Positions 26,609 to 35,114 of a stretch of 64,000 bases of DNA are shown piece by piece (position 1 is the stretch's first letter; each line of letters opens with the position of its first letter). The translations under genes were made by a program, and so were the position numbers. Source of the DNA: Marmoricola sp. Leaf446 (GTDB taxonomy: Bacteria > Actinomycetota > Actinomycetes > Propionibacteriales > Nocardioidaceae). The stretch covers positions 104,178-168,177 of the forward strand of contig NZ_LMRF01000003.1 of the NCBI RefSeq assembly GCF_001424755.1, given 5' to 3'. The notes beneath the pieces were generated by a model. That model saw only the letters and a program-made list of their open reading frames with translations, was not told the DNA's origin and did not search any database.

Positions 26609-26648
26609 CGAGAAGTCCCGGCCCGGGGAACCGGGCCGGGACTTCTCG
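26609..26648. terminator. Hairpin between the TolB-like gene and the initiator tRNA
   Basis: Perfect 18-bp arms (26609-26626 and 26631-26648, core AGAAGTCCCGGCCCGG) enclose a GGAA tetraloop. It lies 36 nt beyond the 3-prime end of the minus-strand tRNA and 158 nt after the plus-strand TolB-like gene, so it can serve both. Confidence 0.85.
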
Positions 26649-26684
26649 AGACGGACCACCAGATTGCTGTGGGTCTGTTACTTG

Positions 26685-26758
26685 TAGCGGGGGCAGGATT
26701 TGAACCTGCGACCTCTGGGTTATGAGCCCAGCGAGCTACCGAGCTGCTCCACCCCGCG
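26685..26758 (-). tRNA. Initiator tRNA-fMet (CAU)
   Basis: Read on the minus strand it begins CGCGGGGTGGAGCAGCTCGG and ends with CCCCCGCTA; the anticodon loop is CTCATAA with CAU. The three consecutive G-C pairs of the anticodon stem (GGG/CCC) and the mismatched first acceptor pair (C1 opposite U72) are hallmarks of the initiator. CCA is not encoded. Length is 74 nt. The T arm GGTCGCAGGTTCAAATCCTG is intact. Confidence 0.97.
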
Positions 26759-26770
26759 TCGGCTCGTAGA

Positions 26771-26799
26771 ACACTACTGCCGTCCCGGGGTGGGGCCAA
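26771..26799 (-). promoter_or_regulatory. Promoter of the initiator tRNA
   Basis: On the minus strand TTGGCC (26799-26794), a 17-nt spacer and TAGTGT (26776-26771) form a housekeeping promoter placed to start transcription about 6 nt before the mature tRNA 5-prime end. Confidence 0.65.
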
Positions 26800-26844
26800 A
26801 TCGAGGGCCCCGGTCGCGCCGTGACGGTGGTCACGCCGCCTGCG

Positions 26845-27483
26845 TCACCCGATGAACAGCACCACGAGCAGCACCAGCAGGGCCAGGGCCAGCAGCGGGG
26901 CCAGCACCGCGATGGCGACGCCCTGGGCGACCGAGGCGCCGAGGGCGGTGCGGTCGCGCCCGGCGGGGGCGTCGAGCAGGGCGGTCGGCTCGTCGGGGGT
27001 CTCGCCGTCCTCGTTCCGGCCGGTCCCGCGGTCGCGGTGGTCGCCCTCGCTGCCGTCGGCGTTCTCGGTAGTCTCGCGCTCGGCGGGCTCGCGGTCGGCG
27101 GCCGCGGGTCGGGACGGCCGGGCGGGCCGCTCCCGGGGCGCGTCGTCGCGGTCGAGCTCGACGGAGACGGTCTCCTCGCCCTGGGGGTCGAGGCCGGGCC
27201 TGGGACGTGCGTCGCGCCAGGGCATCCGCACGGGCACGACGGGCTCGAGCTCGACGACCTCCACCACGAGGTCGCCGGGCGGCCCGCCGGACGCGGCCGG
27301 AGCGCCGTACCCCTCGAAGACGTGGCGGCCGACCGCGCTGACCTCGCCCACCGCCTGGCCGGTCACGTGGTCGACGACGGTCGCGCCGGCCTCGAGGTCG
27401 TCGCGGTAGAAGAAGTGCGTCTGGTGGATGTCGTGACCCCGGCGCGGCGGACGCGCCGGGCGCGGGGCGGTGGTCTCGTCCAC
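26845..27483 (-). CDS. C-terminally anchored membrane protein of unknown function
   Basis: The 212-aa protein has an N-terminal domain with GHDIHQTHFFYRDDLEAGAT and GEVSAVGRHVFEGYGAP, then a long charged, disordered linker rich in Arg, Glu and Asp, and one transmembrane helix at the very C-terminus (GVAIAVLAPLLALALLVLLV). I do not recognise a family. The GTG at 27481-27483 is chosen because GAGAGGAG precedes it. It is divergent from the cyclase gene. Confidence 0.6.
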   Translation of the reverse strand: MDETTAPRPARPPRRGHDIHQTHFFYRDDLEAGATVVDHVTGQAVGEVSAVGRHVFEGYGAPAASGGPPGDLVVEVVELEPVVPVRMPWRDARPRPGLDPQGEETVSVELDRDDAPRERPARPSRPAAADREPAERETTENADGSEGDHRDRGTGRNEDGETPDEPTALLDAPAGRDRTALGASVAQGVAIAVLAPLLALALLVLLVVLFIG

Positions 27484-27638
27484 GGGCTCTCCTCTCCGGG
27501 TCGGGTCCCCCCAGGGTGCCCCACCGGCCCTGGTCTGCGCGATCCCCGCCACATCCGCCCCGCGGCCCGCCCGCGCGGCCTAGGCTGTCCCGCGCCGCGC
27601 CGCGGCAGGCGTGCGACGACCTGGAAGGAGCCGGACCC

Positions 27639-29180
27639 GTGAGTGCCTCCACCTCGGGCTACGGCTCGGTGCTCCTGGGCACGCCGGGCCAGAGCCGCCG
27701 CCGGCTGCGCGTGCGGGTGCAGGTGCTGCTGACCGTGCTGCTCGTGAGCACCAACGTGATCGGCGCCGGCATCGTGTTCGTCCTGTCCGCGCTCGTCATC
27801 CCCAGCCCTGCGGCCAACCGCGGCACCGTGCTGTCGTTGGCGATCGGGGTGCCGGTCTACGTCGGAGTCGCGGTCGTCGTGGGAGCCGCCTGGGGCACCG
27901 CCGGTGCGCTGCGGTCGCTGCGCTGGGCCACCCGCGAGGACGAGCCGACGGAGGAGCAGCGCGTCGAGGCGCTCGGGGTCCCGTGGTTCCTGACCAAGGT
28001 GCAGGCCACGCTGTGGGCCGGCGCCACGGTGCTCTTCACCGCGCTCGCGGTCGTCGTCCAGCCCGAGCGCGCACTCACCACGGCCTTCACCGTCGGCATC
28101 GCCTCGGCGGTGGTCACGACCATCGCCTACCTGTTCTCGGAGTTCGCGCTGCGCCCGATCGCGGCCCGCGCGTTGTCCGGCGAGGAACGGATCAAGGTGC
28201 GGCGGGTCGGCGTACGACGTCGGATGCTGCTGTTCTGGGGCCTGGGCACCGGCGCCCCCGTGGTCGGCCTGGTATCGGTGGCCATCTTCACGCTCACCCT
28301 GCGCGAGGGCGAGGTGACGCTCAACCGGCTGGCCGTGGTCATCCTCGCGCTCGGCGGGGTCGTGCTCGTCTTCGGCGCCCTCGTGACCTGGCTCAACGCC
28401 CGCGCCGTCGTCGCCCCGATCCTCTCGGTCCGCAACGCCATGGAACGCGTCGAGGACGGCCTGCTCGACACCGAGGTCGAGGTGTACGACGGCACCGAGC
28501 TCGGCCAGCTGCAGGCGGGCTTCAACCAGATGGTGAGCGGGCTGCGCGACCGGGAGCACCTGCGCGACCTGTTCGGCCGCCACGTCGGCCGCGACGTCGC
28601 CGAGGCCGCGTCGCGGGGCGAGGTCGAGCTGGGCGGTGAGACCCGGGAGGTCTCGGTGCTCTTCGTCGACGTCGTCGGCTCCACCACCCTGGCGACCGAG
28701 CGCGACCCGGTCGAGGTCGTCGAGCTGCTCAACCGCTTCTTCGCGGTCGTGGTCGAGGAGGTCGACCGGCGCGGCGGGTTCGTCAACAAGTTCATCGGCG
28801 ACGCCGCGCTCGCCGTCTTCGGCGCCCCCGTCGAGCTCGACGACCACGCCGGCCAGGCCCTGGCCGCGGGCCGCGCCATGGCCGCCCGGCTGGCCGAGGA
28901 GGTGCCCGACCTCGCCGCGGGCATCGGCGTCTCCACCGGCGAGGCGGTCGCGGGCAACGTGGGCGACGAGAGCCGCTTCGAGTACACCGTCATCGGCGAC
29001 GCCGTGAACGCAGCCGCCCGCCTCACCGAGCTCGCCAAGGACGTCGACGGCAAGCTGCTCGCGGCCATGGCCTCGGTCGAGCGCGCGGACGACGACGAGG
29101 CCCGCCACTGGCGCGAGCACGACACCGTCACCCTGCGCGGCCGCTCCACCGAGACCACCTGCGCCGTCCCGGTCGCGTAG
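27639..29180 (+). CDS. Membrane-bound class III adenylate/guanylate cyclase
   Basis: The 513-aa protein has six transmembrane helices in the first 250 residues, a HAMP linker (about 250-303, RAVVAPILSVRNAMERVEDG) and a catalytic domain from about 335. The catalytic residues are present: Asp344 in LFVDVVGSTTL and Asp388 in NKFIGDAALAVFG (metal), Lys384 (base recognition), Asp454 and Asn457 in VIGDAVNAAARL, and Arg461. The Lys/Asp pair indicates ATP as substrate, hence cAMP. The layout matches mycobacterial 6-TM cyclases. GTG start with AAGGAG upstream. Confidence 0.9.
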   Translation: MSASTSGYGSVLLGTPGQSRRRLRVRVQVLLTVLLVSTNVIGAGIVFVLSALVIPSPAANRGTVLSLAIGVPVYVGVAVVVGAAWGTAGALRSLRWATREDEPTEEQRVEALGVPWFLTKVQATLWAGATVLFTALAVVVQPERALTTAFTVGIASAVVTTIAYLFSEFALRPIAARALSGEERIKVRRVGVRRRMLLFWGLGTGAPVVGLVSVAIFTLTLREGEVTLNRLAVVILALGGVVLVFGALVTWLNARAVVAPILSVRNAMERVEDGLLDTEVEVYDGTELGQLQAGFNQMVSGLRDREHLRDLFGRHVGRDVAEAASRGEVELGGETREVSVLFVDVVGSTTLATERDPVEVVELLNRFFAVVVEEVDRRGGFVNKFIGDAALAVFGAPVELDDHAGQALAAGRAMAARLAEEVPDLAAGIGVSTGEAVAGNVGDESRFEYTVIGDAVNAAARLTELAKDVDGKLLAAMASVERADDDEARHWREHDTVTLRGRSTETTCAVPVA

Positions 29181-29198
29181 GGGTCGGGTCGGGTCGCC

Positions 29199-29268
29199 GT
29201 TCGTCTGGCGCTGTTCGTCTGGCGCTGTTCGTCTGGCGTCGGTTGTCTGGCGTCGGTCGTTTGACGCC
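29199..29268. repeat. Five tandem copies of a 14-bp unit after the cyclase gene
   Basis: Units begin at 29199, 29213, 29227, 29241 and 29255. The first two are identical (GTTCGTCTGGCGCT); the following three drift (GTTCGTCTGGCGTC, GGTTGTCTGGCGTC, GGTCGTTTGACGCC). The array directly follows the cyclase stop. It encodes nothing obvious and may be a slippage array or binding-site cluster. Confidence 0.8.
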
Positions 29269-29365
29269 CTAGGGGAGTCGACGCGGTCCGCGGAGCGGCG
29301 TACGGACAACTCGGACACGGGGTGCACCGAAACTGCCCGTCGGCGTCCGGTTCGTCCCGATCAGT

Positions 29366-29401
29366 CGGGCAGTTTCACCGGTTGGCCGGTGAAACTGCCC
29401 G
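29366..29401. terminator. Strong bidirectional hairpin with an extra half-copy upstream
   Basis: Perfect 16-bp arms CGGGCAGTTTCACCGG and CCGGTGAAACTGCCCG with a TTGG loop separate the cyclase and the convergent UPF0182 gene. A further copy of one arm core, GAAACTGCCCG, occurs at 29329-29339, which suggests a repeat element rather than a one-off terminator. Confidence 0.75.
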
Positions 29402-29410
29402 CCCAACCAC

Positions 29411-32386
29411 CTACCCCTGCGAGCTCAACGCCCGCTCGACGAGCGCCTTGGCCTCGTCGACGGCGGCGGCGTAGCCCTGGAGGTCGCCGTCGGCCAGTGC
29501 GCGGTCGGCCTCGGCGAACTTGGCGTCGGCCTGCTGGAGCAGCTCGAGCGCACCCTGCGGGAGCGGGTCGCCCGTGCCGCCCACGTCACCCGAGCCGCCC
29601 GAGTCGCCCTCGTCGGGCGTCGGGTCGGGGGTGTCGGTACCGGTGCCGGCGCCGCTCTCGATGACGTTCTCGAGGGCCTCCGAGAGCGTGGCGCCGATGC
29701 CGACCTCCTCGCCGAACGACGCGACCACGAACCGCAGCAGCGGGTAGGTGCCGTCGCCGCCGGTGCGCTCGGTGTAGAGCGGCTGCACGTAGAGCAGGCC
29801 GCCGCCGACCGGGAGCGTCAGCAGGTTGCCGTACTGCACGTTGGCATCGGCCTGGATGAACGGCCGCAGGGCCGCCGCCACCTTGGTGTCGTTGCTGAAG
29901 TTGTTGGCGATCTGCTGCGGACCGGGCACCTGGGTGCCGGGCAGCCGCAGGATCTGGAACTTGCCGTAGGTCTCGGGGTCCGAGGCGTCGGCGCCGACCG
30001 CCATGAACGACGCGAGGTTCTGCCGGTTGCGCGGCACGTAGGTCGAGGTCAGCGAGAACACCGGGTCGTCGGCGCCGGGGGCCGCCACCGAGAGGCGGTA
30101 CGCCGGCTGCTTGCGCGAGGAGCGCGAGTCCACCGGGTCGGTGGGGACGACCCACTCGTCGCTGCCCTCGTAGAAGGTGCGGGGCTCGAGCACGTGGTAG
30201 CGGGCGAGCATCTCGCGCTGCACCTTGAACAGGTCCTCGGGGTAGCGCATGTGGTCGAGCACCTCCTCGGGGATGTCCGACTTGGGCTTCACGACGCCGG
30301 GGAAGGCCTTCTCCCACGTCTGGAGGACCGGGTCGCTCTCGTCCCACTCGTAGAGGGTGACGGTGCCGTCGTAGGCGTCCACGGTGGCCTTGACCGCGTT
30401 GCGCATGTAGTTGACCTGGTCGGTCGGCAGCGTGGCGTACGCCGAGCGCGGGTTGATCGCGTCGGAGGTCATCTCCTCCAACGAGCGCTTCTGCGCCTGC
30501 GGGAACTTGTCGCTGGTGGTGTAGCCGTCGAGCAGCCAGACCATCTTGCCGTCGACGACCGCGGGGAGCGCGTCACGGTCGACGGTCAGCCACGGGGCGA
30601 CCTTCTGGACGCGCTCGCGGGGCGAGCGGTCGTAGAGGATCTTGCTGTTCTCGTTGACCCGGCCCGAGAGCAGGATGTTGGCGTCGCCGAACTTGGTGGC
30701 GTAGAGCAGCTTGTTGAACACGTTGCCGACCGCGACGCCGTCCTTGCCGGCGTACGTCGTGGACGTGGAGCCGCTCGGGGAGTCGCCGTCGCTGGTCGGC
30801 ACGTCGAGCTCGACGTCGTTGCCGCCGGAGCGCTTGCCGACGATGGAGTAGGTCGGGCTCTGCTCGCCGAAGTAGATCTGGGCGCGGTACTGCCCGTCGG
30901 GCTGCGACTCGCTGATGGCCCCGTTGGGAGGGAGGTTCTCCTCGGCCCAGACCGGCTCCCCGCCGGTCGCCGCGGGCTCGTCCTCGGCGTTGCGCTGGTT
31001 GCCGAAGGCGCCGATCAGGCCGTAGCCGTGGGTGTAGACGGTCTTCTCGTTGGACCAGTTCTTCTGGCTCTCCGGGATGCCGGCGAGGTTCATCTCGCGG
31101 GCCGCGACCACCACGTCGCGGGTGGTGCCGTCGATGTCGTAGCGGTCGACGTCGAGCACGTCGGGGACGCTGTAGTAGCCGCGCACCTGCTGCAGCTGCT
31201 CGAAGGTGTCGGAGACCAGCTGCGGGTCGACGAGCCGCACACCCTCGGTGGTGGCGGCGCTGTCGGCCAGCTCGGACTGCGAGAGCTCGGTCGAGGCGGC
31301 GTACGACGTGGAACGGCTGTCGTCGATCCCGAAGGCGTTGCGGGTGGCCTGGATGTTGGCCCCGATGTACGTCGACTCGCGGTCGGCCTCGTTGGGCTTG
31401 ACCTGGAACCGCTGCATCAGCCCGGGCCACACGCCCCCGAGGAGGACGGCCGAGATGGCGAACAGCGCCAGGCCCACGCCGGGCAGCAGCCAGGTGCGCC
31501 GCACGATGTTGGCGAAGAACAGCAGCGCGCAGATCACGGCGATGAAGATCAGGATGGTCTTGCCCGGCAGCACCGCGTTGTCGCGGGTGTAGGTCATGCC
31601 GGTGACCAGGCCGCCGTTCTGCGAGGTCAGGTCGAAGCGGTCCAGCCAGTAGTCGACGCCCTTGAGCAGCAGGAAGGTGCCGAACAGCGCGGAGAGCTGG
31701 CCGACGGCCGCGCCGGAGAACCGGTCGCTGGCCGACTGCAGCCGGATGCCGCCGTAGAGGTAGTGGACGACGGCCGCGAGGGCCAGTGCGGTGAACACGA
31801 CCGTCATGGAGAAGTCGACGAGGAAGTGCAGCCACGGGAGGTCGAAGACGAAGAAGCCGATGTCGCGGCGGAAGTAGGGGTCGTTGCGACCGAAGTCCTC
31901 GCCGTTGCGCCACAGCAGGAAGGTGCGCCACCGCCCGGTGGCCGAGGTGCCCGCGAAGACGCCGAAGACGAGCGAGACCACGACCAGCAGCAGCCGGCGC
32001 ATCGGGGTCACGACCTCGCGGTAGCGCTCGAGGTTGGCCTGCTCGGGCGAGTGCGGCCGGAACATCGGGCGCATCCGGTAGGCCAGCCACAGGTTGACGC
32101 CGACCACGACCGCCATCAGCCCGCCGAAGGCCAGGAACAGGCCCACGCGGGTCCAGATCAGGGTGCTGAAGACGCTGCCGTAGCCGAGGCTGTCGAACCA
32201 CAGCCGGTCGGTCCAGATGCCCGAGAAGAGCGAGAAGCCGAGCACCACGGCGCCGACCACGATGATCGCCATGAGCAGCGGCCGGGGACGGCGCGACGCT
32301 CGGGCGGGCCCCCGGGGCGGCGGCGCGCCCCCGGATCCGTCCCCACCGGGGGCACCGGCGGGCTGGGCGGCGAAGAAGTCACTCAT
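29411..32386 (-). CDS. UPF0182 family membrane protein
   Basis: The 991-aa protein has about seven transmembrane helices in the first 340 residues (for example PLLMAIIVVGAVVLGFSLFS) and a very large extracytoplasmic C-terminal domain ending in an acidic, Gly/Ser/Pro-rich stretch and a helical tail. This is UPF0182, widespread in actinobacteria and of unknown function (M. tuberculosis Rv3193c). Its ATG overlaps the stop of the PPA1309-family gene by one base. The order UPF0182, PPA1309, YlbL-like is conserved in the phylum. Confidence 0.9.
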   Translation of the reverse strand: MSDFFAAQPAGAPGGDGSGGAPPPRGPARASRRPRPLLMAIIVVGAVVLGFSLFSGIWTDRLWFDSLGYGSVFSTLIWTRVGLFLAFGGLMAVVVGVNLWLAYRMRPMFRPHSPEQANLERYREVVTPMRRLLLVVVSLVFGVFAGTSATGRWRTFLLWRNGEDFGRNDPYFRRDIGFFVFDLPWLHFLVDFSMTVVFTALALAAVVHYLYGGIRLQSASDRFSGAAVGQLSALFGTFLLLKGVDYWLDRFDLTSQNGGLVTGMTYTRDNAVLPGKTILIFIAVICALLFFANIVRRTWLLPGVGLALFAISAVLLGGVWPGLMQRFQVKPNEADRESTYIGANIQATRNAFGIDDSRSTSYAASTELSQSELADSAATTEGVRLVDPQLVSDTFEQLQQVRGYYSVPDVLDVDRYDIDGTTRDVVVAAREMNLAGIPESQKNWSNEKTVYTHGYGLIGAFGNQRNAEDEPAATGGEPVWAEENLPPNGAISESQPDGQYRAQIYFGEQSPTYSIVGKRSGGNDVELDVPTSDGDSPSGSTSTTYAGKDGVAVGNVFNKLLYATKFGDANILLSGRVNENSKILYDRSPRERVQKVAPWLTVDRDALPAVVDGKMVWLLDGYTTSDKFPQAQKRSLEEMTSDAINPRSAYATLPTDQVNYMRNAVKATVDAYDGTVTLYEWDESDPVLQTWEKAFPGVVKPKSDIPEEVLDHMRYPEDLFKVQREMLARYHVLEPRTFYEGSDEWVVPTDPVDSRSSRKQPAYRLSVAAPGADDPVFSLTSTYVPRNRQNLASFMAVGADASDPETYGKFQILRLPGTQVPGPQQIANNFSNDTKVAAALRPFIQADANVQYGNLLTLPVGGGLLYVQPLYTERTGGDGTYPLLRFVVASFGEEVGIGATLSEALENVIESGAGTGTDTPDPTPDEGDSGGSGDVGGTGDPLPQGALELLQQADAKFAEADRALADGDLQGYAAAVDEAKALVERALSSQG

Positions 32387-33000
32387 CAGGGGTGGGGGTC
32401 TCCGTCGGAGGTGGGGGCGGGGCTGGGGTCGGGGTCAGGACCGAGGTCGGGCCCGAGGTCGTCGTCATCGTCCGAGGCGGGCTCGAGCGTGGTGTGCAGC
32501 AACTGTAGGAGGCCGGGCACAAGGTCCGGGCCGGTCAGCACGAGGTCGTCCTCGTCGTGCGCGCGCTGCCGCACCGCGCACCAGGCGGCGCCCGAGCGCA
32601 GCACGCCGGCCACGACGCGGGCCTCCTCGCGGTCGGGGTCGCTGCTGGCGCGGGTGGCGAGGTCCTCGGCGGCGGTCGGGTCCTCGGGCAGCGCCCCGGC
32701 CTCGGGAGGCAGCGTGGTGGCCTCCAGCACGACCGCGCAGCCCGCCACCTCGGACGGCCAGACGATCCTGGGGAGCAGCTCCTCGAGGCTCCCACCGGAG
32801 GTCTCCTGCTCGACCGGGGTCAGCGAGCCGGGGGCCGCCCCGTCGTCGGCGCCCAGCAGGGCGGCCAGCTGGGGCTCGCGCTGGGCGAGCTCGTCGGTGT
32901 CGACGAGGGCGAACAGCTGCGCCGGCTGGTCCCAGCCCGCGCGCGAGGCGTGCAGCTCGACCTCGCGCACGACCTCGGCGAGCCGCTCGTCGGCGCTCAT
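32386..33000 (-). CDS. PPA1309 family protein
   Basis: The 204-aa cytoplasmic protein contains LFALVDTDELAQREPQLAAL, then LEELLPRIVWPSEVAGCAVV and GAAWCAVRQRAHDEDDLVLT, a pattern known in the PPA1309 family, always beside UPF0182 and YlbL genes. The C-terminus is a low-complexity acidic and proline tail. Function unknown. The ATG at 32998-33000 overlaps the upstream stop (ATGA); a GTG three codons earlier is less likely. Confidence 0.8.
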   Translation of the reverse strand: MSADERLAEVVREVELHASRAGWDQPAQLFALVDTDELAQREPQLAALLGADDGAAPGSLTPVEQETSGGSLEELLPRIVWPSEVAGCAVVLEATTLPPEAGALPEDPTAAEDLATRASSDPDREEARVVAGVLRSGAAWCAVRQRAHDEDDLVLTGPDLVPGLLQLLHTTLEPASDDDDDLGPDLGPDPDPSPAPTSDGDPHP

Positions 33001-34112
33001 CGGGTGCACCGCGGCAGCTCGGCGCCGGGGTCAGCGACCCAGGCCTTCACGTCGGCGAGCGCGTCCTCGAGGGTCTCCACCTTCACCAGTCGCATCCTGT
33101 CGGGGTCGTAGTTGCCGCCGAGCGCCTCGGCGCAGTTGCCGGCGGGGACGAGGAACAGCCGGGCGCCGTCGTCCTGGGCCCCGACCAGCTTCTGCTGGAT
33201 CCCGCCGATCTCTCCGACGCGGCCCTCGGGGTCGATCTCGCCGGTCCCGGCGATCACCTTGCCGCCGGTGAGCGACCCCGGGGTGAGCACGTCGTAGATC
33301 CCCAGCGCGAACATCATCCCGCCCGACGGGCCGCCGATGTTCTGGCTGATGTTGAGGTCGACCTCGAACGGGAAGTCGTAGCAGCACACCGCGACACCGA
33401 TGCGCACCGCGCTGGCCTGCGGGTCGTCGGCGGCGCCGACGGTCCGGAGCTGCTCGCTCACGGTGCGCCCGTCACGGCGTACGTCGATCCGCACGCGGGT
33501 GCCCACCGGCAGCGCGCGCACGGCCCTCGTCACCGACGCGACGTCGGAGACCCGGCGCCCCTGCACGCGCAGCAGCTCGTCGCCGGCCTCGAGCCGTCCC
33601 TGGGCCGGGCCCTCGGGGTCGACGCTCGCCACCCCGACGCCCTCGTCGAAGTCGACGCCGAGGGCGGTCAGTGCGGCCGCGACGGCGTTCTCCTGCGAGG
33701 AGGTCATCTGCGCCGCGGACTGCTGGCGCACGGTCTTGCGCGTCTCGGTGCTGCCGTAGACCGCGTCGTACGGCAGCACCGAGACGTCGGGATCGAGCCA
33801 GGAGCGGACCAGCTGCACCAGGTTGACCTTCTCCCCCGGCGCGCTGGGGATGACGGTGACCAGGCGCAGACCACCCTTGTCGGAGTAGGTCTTGCGGTCC
33901 TGGACCTCGATGATCGGCTTGCCGTCGTACTCGCTCAGCACGTTGACCGTGGGCCCGGGCGAGAAGGTCGCGTAGGGCACCGGCTCGCGCAGCGCGAGGA
34001 ACCCGGTCACCAGCACCAGGAGCAGCGCCAGCAGGCTCGCCCAGGTGCGTCGCCGGTCGGTGCGTGCCGGCGCCCCCTCCCCCGCAGGCGGGTGCTCGGG
34101 GGCGCTCGTCAT
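32997..34112 (-). CDS. YlbL-like PDZ/Lon-type membrane protease
   Basis: The 371-aa protein has one transmembrane helix (about residues 24-41), a PDZ domain around residues 160-225 (GPAQGRLEAGDELLRVQGRR) and a C-terminal Lon (S16) protease domain with the catalytic Ser263 in GGPSGGMMFALG and Lys308 in EIGGIQQKLVGA. The protease is therefore outside the membrane. Homologs are YlbL of Bacillus and Rv3194c. AGAAGG precedes the ATG. It leads the three-gene operon with PPA1309 and UPF0182. Confidence 0.88.
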   Translation of the reverse strand: MTSAPEHPPAGEGAPARTDRRRTWASLLALLLVLVTGFLALREPVPYATFSPGPTVNVLSEYDGKPIIEVQDRKTYSDKGGLRLVTVIPSAPGEKVNLVQLVRSWLDPDVSVLPYDAVYGSTETRKTVRQQSAAQMTSSQENAVAAALTALGVDFDEGVGVASVDPEGPAQGRLEAGDELLRVQGRRVSDVASVTRAVRALPVGTRVRIDVRRDGRTVSEQLRTVGAADDPQASAVRIGVAVCCYDFPFEVDLNISQNIGGPSGGMMFALGIYDVLTPGSLTGGKVIAGTGEIDPEGRVGEIGGIQQKLVGAQDDGARLFLVPAGNCAEALGGNYDPDRMRLVKVETLEDALADVKAWVADPGAELPRCTR

Positions 34113-34183
34113 GGCGTCACCTTCTCACCCTGCGGCAAGACGGCCCTTGACAGGTCCGGCGCCGGGGCGCACCGCCGCAGACC

Positions 34184-34465
34184 TCAGGCCGAGCGGCGCG
34201 TCTCGTCGGCGCGGTCCCGGGCGGTGGGCACCGGACGCTGCGAGGGGCGTACGGCGATCCCGGTGCTGCGCTCCCGGACGGGCCGGACCGCGCGGACCTG
34301 CCGGGCCGCTGCGGGGAGCTCGCGCTCGATCGCCGCACGGAAGCGCTCCTGCGCCGCCTCGGAGCGGTCGGGCTCGGTGGAGCGGGCACGGCCGGCCCAG
34401 CCGACCCACACCATCGCGCCCGCGGTCACGACGACGGGCGGCAGCCACCAGAGCAGGATCTCCAC
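34184..34465 (-). CDS. Small membrane protein of unknown function
   Basis: A 93-aa protein with one N-terminal helix (MEILLWWLPPVVVTAGAMVW) followed by a basic, charged cytoplasmic region. The GTG at 34463-34465 begins exactly at the hydrophobic segment. The frame ends 71 nt before the YlbL-like start and 80 nt after moaE. No family recognised; composition of the tail is Arg-rich. Modest support, mainly from the helix and start position. Confidence 0.5.
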   Translation of the reverse strand: MEILLWWLPPVVVTAGAMVWVGWAGRARSTEPDRSEAAQERFRAAIERELPAAARQVRAVRPVRERSTGIAVRPSQRPVPTARDRADETRRSA

Positions 34466-34545
34466 GACCCCATGGTGGCCCGCGTGGGCGCCTACTCGGG
34501 GCCACGACACGCACGGCCGACCGGAACGCCCGGCAACGGCAGGGG

Positions 34546-34998
34546 TCAGGGAGTGCCGACCCACTCGTCGTGGCCGTCGGCGAACACCTGGTGCTTCCAC
34601 ACCGGCACCTCGGCCTTGAGCCGGTCGATGAGGGCGCGCGAGGCGTCGTACGCCTGCCCGCGGTGCGCGGCGGAGGCGGCCACCAGCACCGCGGTGTCAC
34701 CCACCTGCAGCGTCCCGGTGCGGTGCACCGCCGCCAGCGCCACGACCTCGAAGTCGCGCACCACGCCCTCGGCCACCTCGCGCAGCCGGGCCAGCGCGGT
34801 GGGGTGCGCGGAGTAGTCGAGGTGGTCCACCGACGCCCCGCCGTCGTGGTCGCGCACCACCCCGACGAACAGGTTGACGCCCCCGGCCGTCGGGTCGTCG
34901 ACCGCCGCCAGGACCTCGGTGGCGTCGAGCGCCTCCTCCCGCAGGTCGAGCAGCCGGATCACGGCGTCGGCGGGGCCGGCGGGGGTCTGGGAGGTCAC
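34546..34998 (-). CDS. moaE: Molybdopterin synthase catalytic subunit
   Basis: The 150-aa protein matches MoaE: NLFVGVVRDHDGGASVDHLD near the middle, AVHRTGTLQVGDTAVLVAAS, and the active-site lysine in VPVWKHQVF. With MoaD it inserts sulfur into precursor Z to make molybdopterin; moaD is not in the window. The moeZ gene at 60-61 kb would recharge MoaD. No ribosome site; TACGCT lies 6 nt before the GTG, suggesting a leaderless start. Confidence 0.92.
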   Translation of the reverse strand: MTSQTPAGPADAVIRLLDLREEALDATEVLAAVDDPTAGGVNLFVGVVRDHDGGASVDHLDYSAHPTALARLREVAEGVVRDFEVVALAAVHRTGTLQVGDTAVLVAASAAHRGQAYDASRALIDRLKAEVPVWKHQVFADGHDEWVGTP

Positions 34999-35114
34999 CG
35001 CGGCAGCGTAGCGCCGGGCCCGCCCGGCGCTGGCCCAGCGCTCGGCCGGCGCTGGGCCGGGGACGGTACGGCGGTGCACAGGGACCGCTCAGGGAACGGC
35101 GGTATTTTGGGGTC

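Noticed and set aside
26685..26758. The tRNA as an integration site of a mobile element
   Set aside because: No integrase gene or duplicated tRNA 3-prime fragment is seen in the flanking sequence.
29199..29268. Tandem 14-bp repeats as a CRISPR array
   Set aside because: Units are directly adjacent with no spacers, too short, and no cas genes are present.
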